DNA of 64,000 bases from Portulaca oleracea (GCA_029582165.1 CM055893.1:23039179-23103178); one strand, 5' to 3'; shown: positions 10,622-22,805, counted from the first letter of the stretch. Made by a program: numbers and translations. Notes: generated by a model not told the origin, from the sequence alone.

Positions 10622-11660
10622 ATGGCATTTGAGAAGAAACTTACCACTTGGATGAGCATTCTGCCCAAAAGAGAAGAAAGAACTCGGAAGATATCAAATA
10701 ACCAGCTTGCTAAGCCTTCGACAGGTTAGGCTGAACCCGGATTTTTACGAGCGGCGGAGACCTTCTGGGACTCAAAGTTGCATGTATGTCGTTTTGGCAT
10801 AGAGCAGCTATATCCATCACCGGAGGAATGGTCTTCCATTCTTGGAACCAATCGGTACGCACCGCCAACATCATCTCCAACTTCCCTAGAGATTGCCAAG
10901 CGCTACAAGGAACTCTTGTGTCTTCCTTCCCACGTTATAGGAAGCACACTTATTCGCGAAAAGGTACATTTCCAAACTATAGTTGAATATTTCCAATCTC
11001 CTGATACTTTGGAATATGGTCCGGTAATACAAGTGCGGGCTCTCGTATCATGCCTCCTTGGAGAATTTTGCTTTTACCACGGCGGACAAAGAACCGGTCC
11101 GGCGAATTTAATTCAAATCGTTGAAGACATGGTTTGAGGCTACAATCCGATGCCATTTATGTTAGCGGAGACCATGATGGGCTTGCACGACCCTAACTCG
11201 GAACATGAATTTCATGGGAGCCCCTTGTTGTGTCAGATACACCATACTTCCTTTCTTTTTTTTTCTCATATTTTTTGTGAGAAAATTCTCTCTACTAGCT
11301 GTAAAAGCTGCCTAGGTTTTGCCAATTTTTTTATATAGTTAGTTTGGGGATAATTGTCATGCAATAATAACCCTTGCTAAGTTTATGGACAAATTTGGCT
11401 GATAGAGCATTTGAGTCTTATCGAGGAACCTCGAACATCTTCGGCACTAGCGAACTACTGTCAACAGAAGAGGAGATATATCGATTTTCATTCAGTGATG
11501 GAGTGGATCGCATTCCTGAAGGAGCCTCGTGACATCAAATGGTTTATCGAGTGGTGGCATATCCCTGAATTCATGACTCATGATTCACGCAATGCATATG
11601 TTTGCATTGCCGGTCTAACGCACATGACGTACTATTTCCCTGAGTGGGTGCGAAGATAGA
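10622..11660 (+). pseudogene. DUF7745-like plant mobile-domain-type gene, two exons, degenerate
   Basis: Exon 1 starts at the ATG at 10622 and runs in one frame to 11236, with stops at 10727 (TAG) and 11138 (TGA). The intron is 11237-11405 and exon 2 is 11406-11660. The protein matches the - strand gene at 52420-54739 across both exons: P-x-EEW-x-x-ILG, GYNP-x-P-x-x-[LV]AET, GSPL, FLK-[ED], W-x-x-P and TYYF. The intron is at the same point in both copies; here the donor is damaged (CAG|AT). The homologue has Arg where this copy has TGA, a C-to-T change. The pattern recalls DUF7745 / plant-mobile-domain proteins of unknown function, often transposon-borne; that assignment is from memory. The gene lies antisense to the Tat element whose leader follows. 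Confidence 0.55.
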
Positions 11661-12707
11661 TAGGTCGGAAGCAAATTATTCTGGAGTTGCTGTAAAAATA
11701 AAAGACTGACTATTATGCAGACTAGAATAATGCCAAATAAAAAGACTGACGGTCCTTTTTTTTCTTTTATTATTTTTTATTATTATTTTCTCAAGGAAAA
11801 CGGATGTTGTAAAGGACTGAATAAAGCCAACAATAAGCGAGTTATAATTAATTTATGGTCTTAATTGACAAATCCATTATCGTTGGGCCTAACAACGGGC
11901 CGACCATAAATGTGATGAATTTACTAATATCGATAAATTAATTTACTCAAGCTTAGTGATTATTATGCAGTTTAAGACGCTATCCATTAACTTTGTTGGA
12001 CTTTAAATTAAACTTGGACCTTTGTTAAGAGAATTTCATAAAGGGATATATAATATCATCTAAGTTGAGTCAATTTTTATTTATTAATTAAAATAGCTAA
12101 CCCTTGAACGTAAATGGGCCCTTCCAATTGGGCTAACCATAATGACACTTGGGTTAATTATACTAATCAATAAATAATCTTTTTCTCAACCCAATAAATT
12201 TTATATAGACTAGAATGAAACTTCCAAACTAGGGTCGACTCTTTACAAAAATGAAAAGGGGAAGGGAAACACATAGCACATAGCATACAACATGAAGGGT
12301 ATCCTAAACTAAGGCTCTATATTCATGGATTTTTTATGGTCGGAATACATGGCCTACCCCATGCTCTCGCCTCGGTTCACCTTACCCCTAAAATTTGTGG
12401 GTAAGGAGTGTGAAGTGTTACTCGTCGGACTTCAAGGACGCCTTGGAGTATAACATGGGGAGAGGAGCGACCAAATGTTTAGCGATGTGGAGTGCATCCC
12501 TATAGTAGTGGCCTCCCGCTCTCAAGTATCATCCAAGTTTACCTAACCGTCGCCTTTGTGCTCACGTGTCAAAAGACCCAATGAGTGCCCCGGTATGCAA
12601 AAGATGCCTAAAAAGAAAAAGAAAATTGCGAAAATAATCAACTTCTCCCTTTTACAATTTCAAATCAAAACAATTTGTTCAAGTATTACCCCCTTTTTAA
12701 GTTTAAG
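11661..12707 (-). mobile_element. Tat-lineage element T1, untranslated leader
   Basis: Read on the - strand, it aligns with the leader of the + strand Tat element at 45008-46200: both contain ATGCTATGTGCTATGTGTTT, a CATAGAGCCTT.GTTAGGAT segment, GGTCGGCCCGT..T.GGCCCAAC and CAGTCCTTTAC, in that order. No gag or pol follows. At about 11660 the leader joins the middle of the antisense ORF, so roughly 6 kb of coding region is deleted relative to the element at 45-52 kb. Confidence 0.7.
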
Positions 12708-12725
12708 TCTCCAGTGGAGTCGCCA
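12708..12725 (-). other. Primer binding site of T1 (Tat type)
   Basis: TGGCGACTCCACTGGAGA on the - strand, three bases inside the LTR end. The same site, with GGGGA at the end, is at 44990-45007 in T2. Tat/Ogre elements are known to use such a site, attributed to tRNA-Arg. Confidence 0.7.
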
Positions 12726-12982
12726 ATCTGTAAAATTCTCGTTCGGGGAATCGGTTTTCGGATGCGCTACTTAGGTGATCGGGAGCTGACTAAGGTTGCT
12801 TAATCCTTAAATAAGGGTACTTTTATTTTCGAAATTCGTTTTCGGGGTGATGAAACTTTATTTATTTACAAATCCTTTTTATATTATTTAAATACTCGAA
12901 ATTGCACCGAAATATTTTATCAATGACTTAATACTAACCCATTACCGAATCCAGGCCCAAAAGGAAGCAGATGGGCCACAAA

Positions 12983-13104
12983 AAATCATCAAAAGCCGCA
13001 GCGGTTTTGATGATTTCTTGGCTGGGCCATTCGTTTCCTCGGCCTAGAGGAAATGGGCAGAAATTAGCAAAAGCTATGCGGCTTTTGCTAATTTCTGGCC
13101 CATT
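12983..13104. repeat. Two long inverted repeats in the T1 LTR
   Basis: 12983-13016: AAATCATCAAAA(G)CCG pairs with CGGTTTTGATGATTT. 13052-13104: arms of 23-24 bp around a 6-nt loop (TATGCG), with CAGAAATTAGCAAAAGC and its exact inverse at the core and one extra base further out. Either would fold into a stable hairpin in RNA. Confidence 0.7.
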
Positions 13105-13868
13105 TTCTCTCGGGTTGGCCTTGGATTAGTAAAATAAAGTATTAAATCATTTTTAACTATTTTGATGCAAATACGTATATTTTAAATAATTAAAAGGATT
13201 GTAAAATACTAAAAGAGTCGCCAGCCGATTTAAGAAAATCGACAAACTATAAAATCAAATAAATAACTCTGGTCTACGAAAGCCGATTTCTAAGTTCGGT
13301 GGTAAGGTTACGAATTTGAGAATTATAAGAACTCTCGAATCCGCTTGTTAGAAAACAGACTCTACTAAAATTGAACTTGAAATGAAAAAGAGGGGGGAGA
13401 AGTTTAACTAAATTCGCAACATTATATTTTTAATCATGCAATATAAAAATGAATCTGGTTTTCTTTTGCAAAACGAATACAAATGAAGAAATTAAAACGT
13501 AACTTACACAATTAAATACAATATTAATAATAATGAAAGCAAACCTCACTTAATGATGGATGAAGATTGCTCCCTTGACTTGACCACGATTCTGAAACTT
13601 GGATGAAGAGATGAGTGTAGAATGGTGGGGAAGGTTGTGTATGGATGATGATGATGTGATGATGATAATAGTGATTATGTGAGAGAAGTAGAATATTATG
13701 GAGAGAATAAGAGAGAATTTGAAGTAGTATAATGATGATAGTTTGTGAGAATAGTTGATGAAATGAGGGTGGAATGAAGGGGTATTTATAGGTGGAGAAG
13801 TGAAGGATTTGGAGGGAAATGGAGGGAGACATATCCCACCAATCAAGTCTTCTTCCCCATGCAAAACG

Positions 13869-14095
13869 AAAACCCCAGCGGGTTTTGATCAGAATCAAGC
13901 AAAGTCAACTCACGTGGGCAAATATCATGGGATTGCATGGGAAAAACTGGCGCCAACTTTTGAAGATAAAACGCCAGCGGGTTTTGATTTTAGTCACACG
14001 GATCACTGATGTGTCTGACAAAAAGGCGCATCGCTCCTGCAGATGCCCCAGCGGGTTTTATTTTTCCTGGGCCGGATAAAACCCCAGCGGGTTTT
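13869..14095. repeat. Four AAAACCC..GGGTTTT palindromes in T1 U3
   Basis: Copies at 13869-13886, 13969-13986, 14046-14059 (left arm shortened) and 14078-14095, consensus AAAACCCCAGCGGGTTTT. They lie upstream of the TATA box in the - strand LTR. Confidence 0.75.
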
Positions 14096-14281
14096 ATTTG
14101 TGTTTCCTGGGCCGGATCCGCGTCTTGGGCCTGCTTACGGCCTTTATTCATCAATACGGGTTGTTTTGCTCTGGTGGGCTTGTCTTGCTGATTCCATTGG
14201 CCCAATGATCCATTTTGGCCCAAATGATTTGTTGAGTTTCGACGGCTCGAAATTTTGTCGGTGCAAATCCCGACGTCTATA

Positions 14282-14960
14282 AGTACCCTTGTACATTTTA
14301 CCAAAATTACCAAGCCCAACAATGAGCAACGACTTAGGCAGCGGAGGGGGCTCCGCAGGAGTAGCAGATCATGTCGTAATCTATTCAACCTGTTCTAAAT
14401 TGTTTGAGTCATGGCCATACCTCAAATTAGTTTATGTTTGAATAATTTTCTAATTAAGCCATAAGAATCTTGATACTCACAGCAAGCGCCAACATGCTTA
14501 AACTTACTTCTAAGCTTCCTATTTGAATAATTCTCTAGTTCTCATATTTTTGTACATTTAACTATTCCACTCCCATGCCAATAGCCCAATACCCAAATTG
14601 TGTACTTTTCATTTCTCATATTCATTCTAAGCTTTACTTATTTGTCCCTTCACTTGCATAATGACAAGAATCAGAAGATAACAATTTAACCAAAATTGGG
14701 AGACCACAATCCCACTTTTCCTTGAAGCCATGCTCAACACGATAAAATGCAACAATGATAATGATTAGTGCTATGAAATGAGATCATGGAAGGGACAACC
14801 TATTGGATTAGAGTGCCAAATAAAGACATTGCAAAATGGTGGAAAACTTTGCTACAACTCATCAATGCTAGCCCTCGTCTATATATCTATGCATGAGGGT
14901 AAACGAGAAATAAGATCAAATTCAGCGCAAGTACTACAAGATAACATTCAATCAAAAATA
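14282..14960. other. AT-rich spacer without recognised features
   Basis: No ORF with coding character and no element I recognise. The bases before the array (…AATCAAAAATAAATTT) continue after it at 25763, so this stretch and 25768 onward were contiguous before the array inserted. Confidence 0.5.
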
Positions 14961-14965
14961 AATTT
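14961..14965. repeat. Target site duplication, left copy (AATTT)
   Basis: AATTT directly before the first LTR; an identical AATTT follows the last LTR at 25763-25767. Confidence 0.85.
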
Positions 14966-15178
14966 TGTTAAGTTTCACCCAATTTGGGGAAACTAAAGAG
15001 AGAAGAGGGAGAGAGATTTGAGAAATGATATTATTGATTAATCCCAACTCAAAGATACAAGGGGGAGAGGTAGGTTATTTATAACCAACCTCCCTAACAA
15101 ACCAAGAAACAAGATAAAAGAAAACAAAGAAATAAAATTGTGAACAAATTGGAAATACAAGATTTACTACTCCTAACA
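14966..15178 (-). repeat. Array LTR 1 (3'-most for the - strand)
   Basis: 213 bp, TGTTA...TAACA. It differs from LTR 7 only near 15036-15040 (GATTAATCCC versus GATGAATCCC). It contains a TATA-like TTATAAATA on the - strand near 15074-15082. The polypurine tract abuts its right side (15179-15189). Confidence 0.9.
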
Positions 15179-15539
15179 CCCCCCTCAAATTGGAGGGTGT
15201 CAAAACTCCAATTTGACACAATGGAAATCTTGAACTTTTAACTCCAACAGCTTCCTCGCCATCACCACAAATCGTAACGGGTGAAATGGACGTAAACACG
15301 GAAAAACTTCATGGAGTCAAACGACGAAAGAAAGAGAGATTGCCGAACTTTTCCAGGCATTGAAATTGTCTCCGGCGAATACAATGGCCTAATAAAGACT
15401 TTCCTGGTTGATCGGACGAGAGAACAAAGAGACAATCACATGGATCAATCATAATCTTTTTTTTTTTTTATGAGACATTGTGAATGAAAAAAGGAAATCT
15501 CCACCAAGAAACTTGACAAAATTACACCCCGACCTTTGC

Positions 15540-15743
15540 TCAAAAATGTTCTTGGATTTCACCCGTATTCATATACAGAGTGATAGACATGACTTGCAAC
15601 AGTGGGGTATCCTCCAAGCATAACTCCTCAATTGCTTCAGGAGCCACCAAAACTTGTTGAAGATTCAATGTCCTCAAGCACGAGAATTCTTTGAACCAAA
15701 GCGGGGGATCTAACTCACACCGAGACAGCTCCAAATGGGTCAA
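15540..15743 (-). pseudogene. F-box/LRR (FBD-type) gene fragment, unit 1
   Basis: 68 codons open on the - strand, beginning [11 protein letters not shown] and continuing with SCLRTLNLQQV and PEAIEEL. The spacing of L-x-x-L-x-L and the phrase L-x-SCLRTLNL are typical of the leucine-rich repeats of plant F-box/FBD/LRR proteins, substrate receptors of SCF ubiquitin ligases. There is no F-box and no FBD, so it is a captured piece. It ends at a stop after EIQEHF. Confidence 0.6.
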
Positions 15744-15776
15744 CTTTGTGCAAGAAAACAGACAAGACTGGAATGA

Positions 15777-16483
15777 AACCACTCACCAAACCAATCGGGT
15801 TGTTGTAGTTCCTCACAGCCTACATAATCGCAAAGGCACGCTTATAAGGGTCGGGACGATCGAACACCTCCGACACGACAAACACGCCGTCGCAGCCGAG
15901 CTGCGTCGCCAGTGCGGCGTCGGCCAGCTAACGATCCCGCCGGCGGCGAAGTGGACCACCGGAGGCCTATCTGCTTGGTCTGTGCCACCAGGTCGTACGG
16001 TGCTCCGATGGATTCCAAGATTTGGGCCTTGACGAAGTGCCCCACCCGGGACTTCTCGATGATGGGAATCGAAACAGCGCGTTTGATCTCCTTGATCAGA
16101 GAAAGATCCGTCATCCTCCCGCCGTCTCTGGCGATGGAGACGCAGCAAGCTCCGGCGGATTCAACAATCTTAGCCTGCCGGAGATCGAAAACTTCAAAGA
16201 TTACGCCACTGTGGAGTATCTGGTCAAGGCCGACTTTGATGGAGAATGAGGTCTGGGTTGTTGGGTTCTTGTTGGAGTTGATGAATAACAGGACGACGAT
16301 ACCCACAAAATCCTGCCAATCTGGAGGCCTATGATCACCATTTGCCAGGACAATAGCCATCAAGGCAGCAGCTTCCATAACCCATGACAATGGGTTCCAC
16401 ATAAAGCCCAAAAACTTGAGAAATTTGCTCTTCTTTTTCTCTTCCAACTTGTTGGGTCCGAAAATCTGGAGACGATTGGCCCA
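15777..16483 (-). pseudogene. Chimeric H+-ATPase / PDX1.2-like fragment, unit 1
   Basis: The same fusion as in unit 5, described there. The frame runs from the H+-ATPase codons at 16483 across the joint at 16273/16274 into the PDX1.2 sequence. About four bases are missing near 15960 relative to unit 5, so the protein leaves the PDX frame earlier. Confidence 0.75.
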
Positions 16484-16737
16484 CTATTACGAGTTCGAGT
16501 TCTCGGGATTCTGGGCCGGCGAGAAGGGTGTCTCAGCTGGTTGGAATGAAGTCATATTTCAGTATCGATGATGATGGCGGGAGGAGGTGGAGTGGCGGAG
16601 TTGATGATGGAAGATGATGATGATACCAGATGATGATGGAGAAGAAATTGGGAGATGATACCAAATGATGATGATGATGAGATAATAAGAAAATGGGAGG
16701 AGGAAGAAGAAGGAAACACACCGCAGGAATTACACCT

Positions 16738-16749
16738 GCTCTGATACCA
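16738..16749 (-). other. Primer binding site for initiator tRNA-Met (unit 1)
   Basis: TGGTATCAGAGC on the - strand, immediately next to the LTR; it complements the 3' end of plant initiator tRNA-Met. The same site is intact in units 2, 5 and 6 and lacks one T in units 3 and 4. Confidence 0.85.
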
Positions 16750-16962
16750 TGTTAAGTTTCACCCAATTTGGGGAAACTAAAGAGAGAAGAGGGAGAGAGA
16801 TTTGAGAAATGATATTATTGATGAATCCCAACTCAAAGATACAAGGGGGAGAGGTAGGTTATTTATAACCAACCTCCCTAACAAACCAAGAAACAAGATA
16901 AAAGAAAACAAAGAAATAAAATTGTGAACAAATTGGAAATACAAGATTTACTACTCCTAACA
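16750..16962 (-). repeat. Array LTR 2
   Basis: 213 bp, TGTTA...TAACA. It serves as 5' LTR of internal region 1 and 3' LTR of region 2. Confidence 0.9.
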
Positions 16963-18524
16963 CCCCCCTCAAATTGGAGGGTGTCAAAACTCCAATTTGC
17001 CACAATGGAAATCTTGAACTTTTAACTCCAACTGCTTCCTCGCCATCACCACAACTCGTAACGGGTGAAATGGACGTAAACACGGAAAAACTTCGTGGAG
17101 TCAAACGACGAAAGCAAGAGAGATTGCCGAACTTTTCCAGGTATTGAAATTGTCTCCGGCGAATACAATGGCCTAATAGAGACTTTCCTGGTTGATCGGA
17201 CGAGAGAACAAAGAGACGATCACATGGATCAATCATAATCTTTTTTTTTTATGAGACATTGTGAATGAAAAAAGGAAATCTCCATCAAGAAACTTGACAA
17301 AATTGCACCCCGACCTTTGCTCAATAATTTTCTTGGATTTCACCCGTATTCATATACAAAGTGATAGACATGACTTGCAACAGTGGGGTATCCTCCATGC
17401 ATAACTCCTCAATTGCTTCAGGAGCCACCAAAACTTGTTGAAGATTCAATGTCCTCAAGCACGAGAATTCTTTGAACCAAAGCGGGGGATCTAACTCACA
17501 CCGAGACAGCTCCAAATGGGTCAACTTTGTGCAAGAAAACAGACAAGACTGGACCCGAAACCACTCACCAAACCAATCGGTTTGTTGTAGTTCCTCACAG
17601 CCTCCACAATCGCAAAGGCACGCTTATAAGGGTCGGGACGATCGAACACCTCCGACACGACAAACACGCCGTCGCAACCGAAGCCGTCGCCAGGCGGCGT
17701 TGGCGACTAACGATCCGCCGTGGCGATGGACCACCGGAGGCCTATCTGCTTGGTCTGTGCCACCAGGTCGTACGGTGCTCCGATGGATTCCAAGATTTGG
17801 GCCTCGACGAAGTGCCCCACCCGGGACTTCTCGATGATGGGAATCGAAACGGCGCGTTTGATCTCCTTGATCAGAGAAAGATCCGTCATCCTCCCGCCGT
17901 CTCTGGCGATGGAGACGCAGCAAGCTCCGGCGGATTCAACAATCTTAGCCTGCCGGAGATCGAAAACTTCAAAGATTACGCCACCGTGGAGCATCTGGTC
18001 AAGGCCGACTTTGATGGAGAATGAGGTCTGGGTTGTTGGGTTCTTGTTGGAGTTGATGAATAACAGGACGACGATACCCACAAAATCCTGCCAATCTGGA
18101 GGCCTATGATCACCATTTGCCAGGACTATAGCCATCAAGGCAGCAGCTTCCATAACCCATGACAATGGGTTCCACATAAAGCCCAAAAACTTGAGAAATT
18201 TGCTCTTCTTTTTCTCTTCCAACTTGTTGGGTCCGAAAATCTGGAGACGATTGGCCCACTATTACGAGTTCGAGTTCTCGGGATTCTGGGCCGGCGAGAA
18301 GGGTGTCTCAGCTGGTTGGAATGAAGTCATATTTCAGTATCGATGATGATGGCGGGAGGAGGTGGAGTGGCGGAGTTGATGATGGAAGATGATGATGATA
18401 CCAGATGATGATGGAGAAGAAATTGGGAGATGATACCAAATGATGATGATGATGAGATAATAAGAAAATGGGAGGAGGAAGAAGAAGGAAACACACCGCA
18501 GGAATTACACCTGCTCTGATACCA
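16963..18524 (-). mobile_element. Array internal region 2
   Basis: Same order as region 1: F-box/LRR piece 17321-17524, PDX1.2-like piece about 17567-18048, H+-ATPase piece 18049-18258, leader, primer site ending 18524. Close to region 5 except for a deletion and changes near 17680-17735 that remove the end of the [11 protein letters not shown] motif region. Confidence 0.85.
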
Positions 18525-18737
18525 TGTTAAGTTTCACCCAATTTGGGGAAACTAAAGAGAGAAGAGGGAGAGAGATTTGAGAAATGATATTATTGATGAA
18601 TCCCAACTCAAAGATACAAGGGGGAGAGGTAGGTTATTTATAACCAACCTCCCTAACAAACCAAGAAACAAGATAAAAGAAAACAAAGAAATAAAATTGT
18701 GAACAAATTGGAAATACAAGATTTACTACTCCTAACA
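18525..18737 (-). repeat. Array LTR 3
   Basis: 213 bp, TGTTA...TAACA, same sequence class as LTR 2. Confidence 0.9.
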
Positions 18738-20275
18738 CCCCCCTCAAATTGGAGGGTGTCAAAACTCCAATTTGCCACAATGGAAATCTTGAACTTTTAA
18801 CTCCAACAGCTTCCTCGCCATCACCACAACTCGTAACGGGTGAAATGGACGTAAACACGGAAAAACTTCGTGGAGTCAAACGACGAAAGAAAGAGAGATT
18901 GCCGAACTTTTCCAGGTATTGAAATTGTCTCCGGCGAATACAATGGCCTAATAGAGACTTTCCTGGTTGATCGGACGAGAGAACAAAGAGACGATCACAT
19001 GGATCAATCATAATCTTTTATTTTTATGAGACATTGTGAATGAAAAAAGGAAATCTCCACCAAGAAACTTGGCAAAATTGCACCCCGACCTTTGCTCAAA
19101 AATGTTCTTGGATTTCACCCGTATTCATATACAGAGTGATAGACATGACTTGCAACAGTGGGGTATCCTCCATGCATAACTCCTCAATTGCTTCAGGAGC
19201 CACCAAAACTTGTTGAAGATTCAATGTCCTCAAGCACGAGAATTCTTTGAACCAAAGCGGGGGATCTAACTCACACCGAGACAGCTCCAAATGGGTCAAC
19301 TTTGTGCAAGAAAACAGACAAGACTGGACCCGAAACCACTCACCAAACCAATCGGTTTGTTGTAGTTCCTCACAGCCTCCACAATCGCAAAGGCACGCTT
19401 ATAAGGGTCGGGACGATCGAACACCTCCGACACCACAAACACGCCGTCGCAACCGAGCTGCATCGCGGTCTGGCGTTGGCGATAACGATCGCCGTGGCGA
19501 AGTGGACCACGGAAGCCGGCCTATCTGCTGATGCGTGCCACGGGTCGCATGCGGTGCTCGATGGATTCCAAGATTTGGGCCTCGACGGCGCCCACCCGAC
19601 TTCGATGATGGGAATCGAACGGCGCGTTTGATCTCCTTGATCGAGAGAAAGATCCGTCATCCTCCCGCCGTCTCTGGCGATGGAGACGCAAGCTCCGCGG
19701 ATTCAACAATCTTAGCTCACGGAGATCGAAAACTTCAAAGATTACGCCACCGTGGAGCATCTGGTCAAGGCCGACTTTAATGGAGAATGAGGTCTGGGTT
19801 GTTGGGTTCTTGTTGGAGTTGATGAATAACAGGACGACGATACCCCAAAATCCTTCCAATCTGGAGGCCTATGATCACCATTTGCCAGGACTATAGCCAT
19901 CAAGGCAGCTTCCATAACCATGACAATGGGTTCCACATAAAAAAACTTGAGAAATTTGCTCTTCTTTTTCTCTTCCAACTTGTTGGGTCCGAAAATCTGG
20001 AGACGATTGGCCCACTATTACGAGTTCGAGTTCTCGGGATTCTGGGCCGGCGAGAAGGGTGTCTCAGCTGGTTGGAATGAAGTCATATTTCAGTATCGAT
20101 GATGATGGCGGGAGGAGGTGGAGTGGCGGAGTTGATGATGGAAGATGATGATGATACCAGATGATGATGGAGAAGAAATTGGGAGATGATACCAAATGAT
20201 GATGATGATGAGATAATAAGAAAATGGGAGGAGGAAGAAGGACACACACCGCAGGAATTACACTGCTCGATACCA
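18738..20275 (-). mobile_element. Array internal region 3
   Basis: F-box/LRR piece 19096-19299, PDX1.2-like piece about 19342-19814, H+-ATPase piece 19815-20014. Between about 19455 and 19960 it carries many small deletions not present in units 1, 2 or 5, which destroy both captured frames. The primer site lacks one base (GATACC preceded by CTGCTC). Confidence 0.85.
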
Positions 20276-20488
20276 TGTTAAGTTTCACCCAATTTGGGGA
20301 AACTAAAGAGAGAAGAGGGAGAGAGATTTGAGAAATGATATTATTGATGAATCCCAACTCAAAGATACAAGGGGGAGAGGTAGGTTATTTATAACCAACC
20401 TCCCTAACAAACCAAGAAACAAGATAAAAGAAAACAAAGAAATAAAATTGTGAACAAATTGGAAATACAAGATTTACTACTCCTAACA
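20276..20488 (-). repeat. Array LTR 4
   Basis: 213 bp, TGTTA...TAACA. Confidence 0.9.
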
Positions 20489-22034
20489 CCCCCCTCAAAT
20501 TGGAGGGTGTCAAAACTCCAATTTGCCACAATGGAAATCTTGAACTTTTAACTCCAACAGCTTCCTCGCCATCACCACAACTCGTAACGGGTGAAATGGA
20601 CGTAAACACGGAAAAACTTCGTGGAGTCAAACGACGAAAGAAAGAGATTGCCGAACTTTTCCAGGTATTGAAATTGTCTCCGGCGAATACAATGGCCTAA
20701 TAGAGACTTTCCTGGTTAATCGGACGAGAGAACAAAGAGACGATCACATGGATCAATCATAATCTTTTATTTTTATGAGACATTGTGAATGAAAAAAGGA
20801 AATCTCCACCAAGAAACTTGGCAAAATTGCACCCCGACCTTTGCTCAAAAATGTTCTTGGATTTCACCCGTATTCATATACAGAGTGATAGACATGACTT
20901 GCAACAGTGGGGTATCCTCCATGCATAAGTCCTCAATTGCTTCAGGAGCCACCAAAACTTGTTGAAGATTCAATGTCCTCAAGCACGAGAATTCTTTGAA
21001 CCAAAGCGGGGGATCTAACTCACACCGAGACAGCTCCAAATGGGTCAACTTTGTGCAAGAAAACAGACAAGACTGGACCCGAAACCACTCACCAAACCAA
21101 TCGGTTTGTTGTAGTTCCTCACAGCCTCCACAATCGCAAAGGCACGCTTATAAGGGTCGAGACGATCGAACACCTCCGACACCACAAACACGCCGTCGCA
21201 ACCGAGCCGTGACGCCGGCGGCGTTGCCTAACGATCCGCCGCGGGCGAAGTGGACCACCGGAGGCCTATCTGCTTGGTCTGTGCCACCAGGTCGTACGGT
21301 GCTCCGATGGATTCCAAGATTTGGGCCTTGACGAAGTGCCCCACCCGGGACTTCTCGATGATGGGAATCGAAACAGCGCGTTTGATCTCCTTGATCAGAG
21401 AAAGATCCGTCATCCTCCCGCCGTCTCTGGCGATGGAGACGCAGCAAGCTCCGGCGGATTCAACAATCTTAGCCTGCCGGAGATCGAAAAATTCAAAGAT
21501 TACGCCACCGTGGAGCAAATGGTCAAGGCCGACTTTGATGGAGAATGAGGTCTGGGTTGTTGGGTTCTTGTTGGAGTTGATGAATAACAGGACGATGATA
21601 CCCACAAAATCCCGCCAATCTGGAGGCCTATGTTCACCATTTGGCAGGACTAGAGCCATCTAGGCAGGAGCTTCCATAACCCTTGACAATGGGTTCCACA
21701 TAAAGCCCTAAAACTTGAGAAATTTGGTCTTCTTTTTGTCTTCCAACTTGTTGGGTCCGAAAATCTGGAGACGATTGGCCCACTATTACGAGTTCGAGTT
21801 CTGGGATTCGGGCCGAGAAAGGGTGTCTCGGTGGTTGGAATGAAGTCATATTTCAAGATATCGATGATGATGGCGGGAGGAGGAGTGGCGGAGTTGATGA
21901 TGGAAGATGATGATACGGATGATGATGGAGAAGAAATTGGGAGATGATACCAAATGATGATGATGATGAGATAATAAGAAAATGGGAGGAGGAAGAAGAA
22001 GGAACACACCGCAGAATTACACTGCTCGATACCA
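20489..22034 (-). mobile_element. Array internal region 4
   Basis: F-box/LRR piece 20845-21048, PDX1.2-like piece about 21091-21572, H+-ATPase piece about 21573-21782. Clustered changes occur at 21205-21245 and 21630-22035, the latter with several isolated C-to-G and A-to-T transversions. The primer site is damaged as in region 3. Confidence 0.85.
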
Positions 22035-22245
22035 TGTTAAGTTTCACCCAATTTGGGAAACTAAAGAGAGAAGAGGAGAGAGATTTGAGAAATGATATTA
22101 TTGATGAATCCCAACTCAAAGATACAAGGGGGAGAGGTAGGTTATTTATAACCAACCTCCCTAACAAACCAAGAAACAAGATAAAAGAAAACAAAGAAAT
22201 AAAATTGTGAACAAATTGGAAATACAAGATTTACTACTCCTAACA
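22035..22245 (-). repeat. Array LTR 5
   Basis: 211 bp; two G residues are missing from G-runs relative to the others (TTTGGGAAAC, GAGGAGAG). Confidence 0.9.
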
Positions 22246-22601
22246 CCCCCCTCAAATTGGAGGTGTCAAACTCAATTTGCCATAATGGAAATCTTGAACT
22301 TTTAACTCCAACAGCTTCCTCGCCATCACCACAACTCGTAACGGGTGAAATGGACGTAAACACGGAAAAACTTCGTGGAGTCAAACGACGAAAGAAAGAG
22401 AGATTGCCGAACTTTTCCAGGTATTGAAATTGTCTCCGGCGAATACAATGGCCTAATAGAGACTTTCCTGGTTGATCAGACGAGAGAACAAAGAGACGAT
22501 CACATGGATCAATCATAATCTTTTTTTTTTTATGAGACATTGTGAATGAAAAAAGGAAATCTCCACCAAGAAACTTGACAAAATTGCACCCCGACCTTTG
22601 C

Positions 22602-22805
22602 TCAAAAATGTTCTTGGATTTCACCCGTATTCATATACAGAGTGATAGACATGACTTGCAACAGTGGGGTATCCTCCATGCATAACTCCTCAATTGCTTC
22701 AGGAGCCACCAAAACTTGTTGAAGATTCAATGTCCTCAAGCACGAGAATTCTTTGAACCAAAGCGGGGGATCTAACTCACACCGAGACAGCTCCAAATGG
22801 GTCAA
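22602..22805 (-). pseudogene. F-box/LRR (FBD-type) gene fragment, unit 5
   Basis: Identical in layout to unit 1: [11 protein letters not shown], then leucine-rich repeats, then a stop. Downstream a frame through EQRSGCNFVKFLGGDF continues into the unidentified segment, giving a 160-codon open stretch at 22142-22624. Captured fragment; no F-box. Confidence 0.6.

Larger units (their letters stand above)
12729..14281 (-). repeat. Tat element T1 5' LTR
   Basis: About 1.55 kb. On the - strand it ends ...GAATTTTACA next to the primer site. It starts near 14281, where the expected TGTAGAC reads TATAGAC. It shares with the LTR at 31894-33422 the stretch GGATGCGCTACTTA..TGATCGGGAGC, the block around AGTCGCCAGCCGATTTAAG, and a TATA box (TATAAATA, - strand 13783-13790). 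It is rich in inverted repeats at 12983-13016 and 13052-13104, and in palindromes at 13869-14095. The partner 3' LTR is not present to the left. Confidence 0.75.
15179..16749 (-). mobile_element. Array internal region 1
   Basis: Polypurine tract 15179-15189; unidentified segment about 15190-15455; F-box/LRR piece 15540-15743; PDX1.2-like piece 15777-16273; H+-ATPase piece 16274-16483; CAT-rich leader about 16484-16737; primer site 16738-16749. The chimeric frame is open from the H+-ATPase piece well into the PDX1.2 piece, where a small indel shifts it. This unit has small differences (for example an ATG TAG where others have GTG GAG near 15830) that set it apart from units 2 and 5. Confidence 0.85.
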
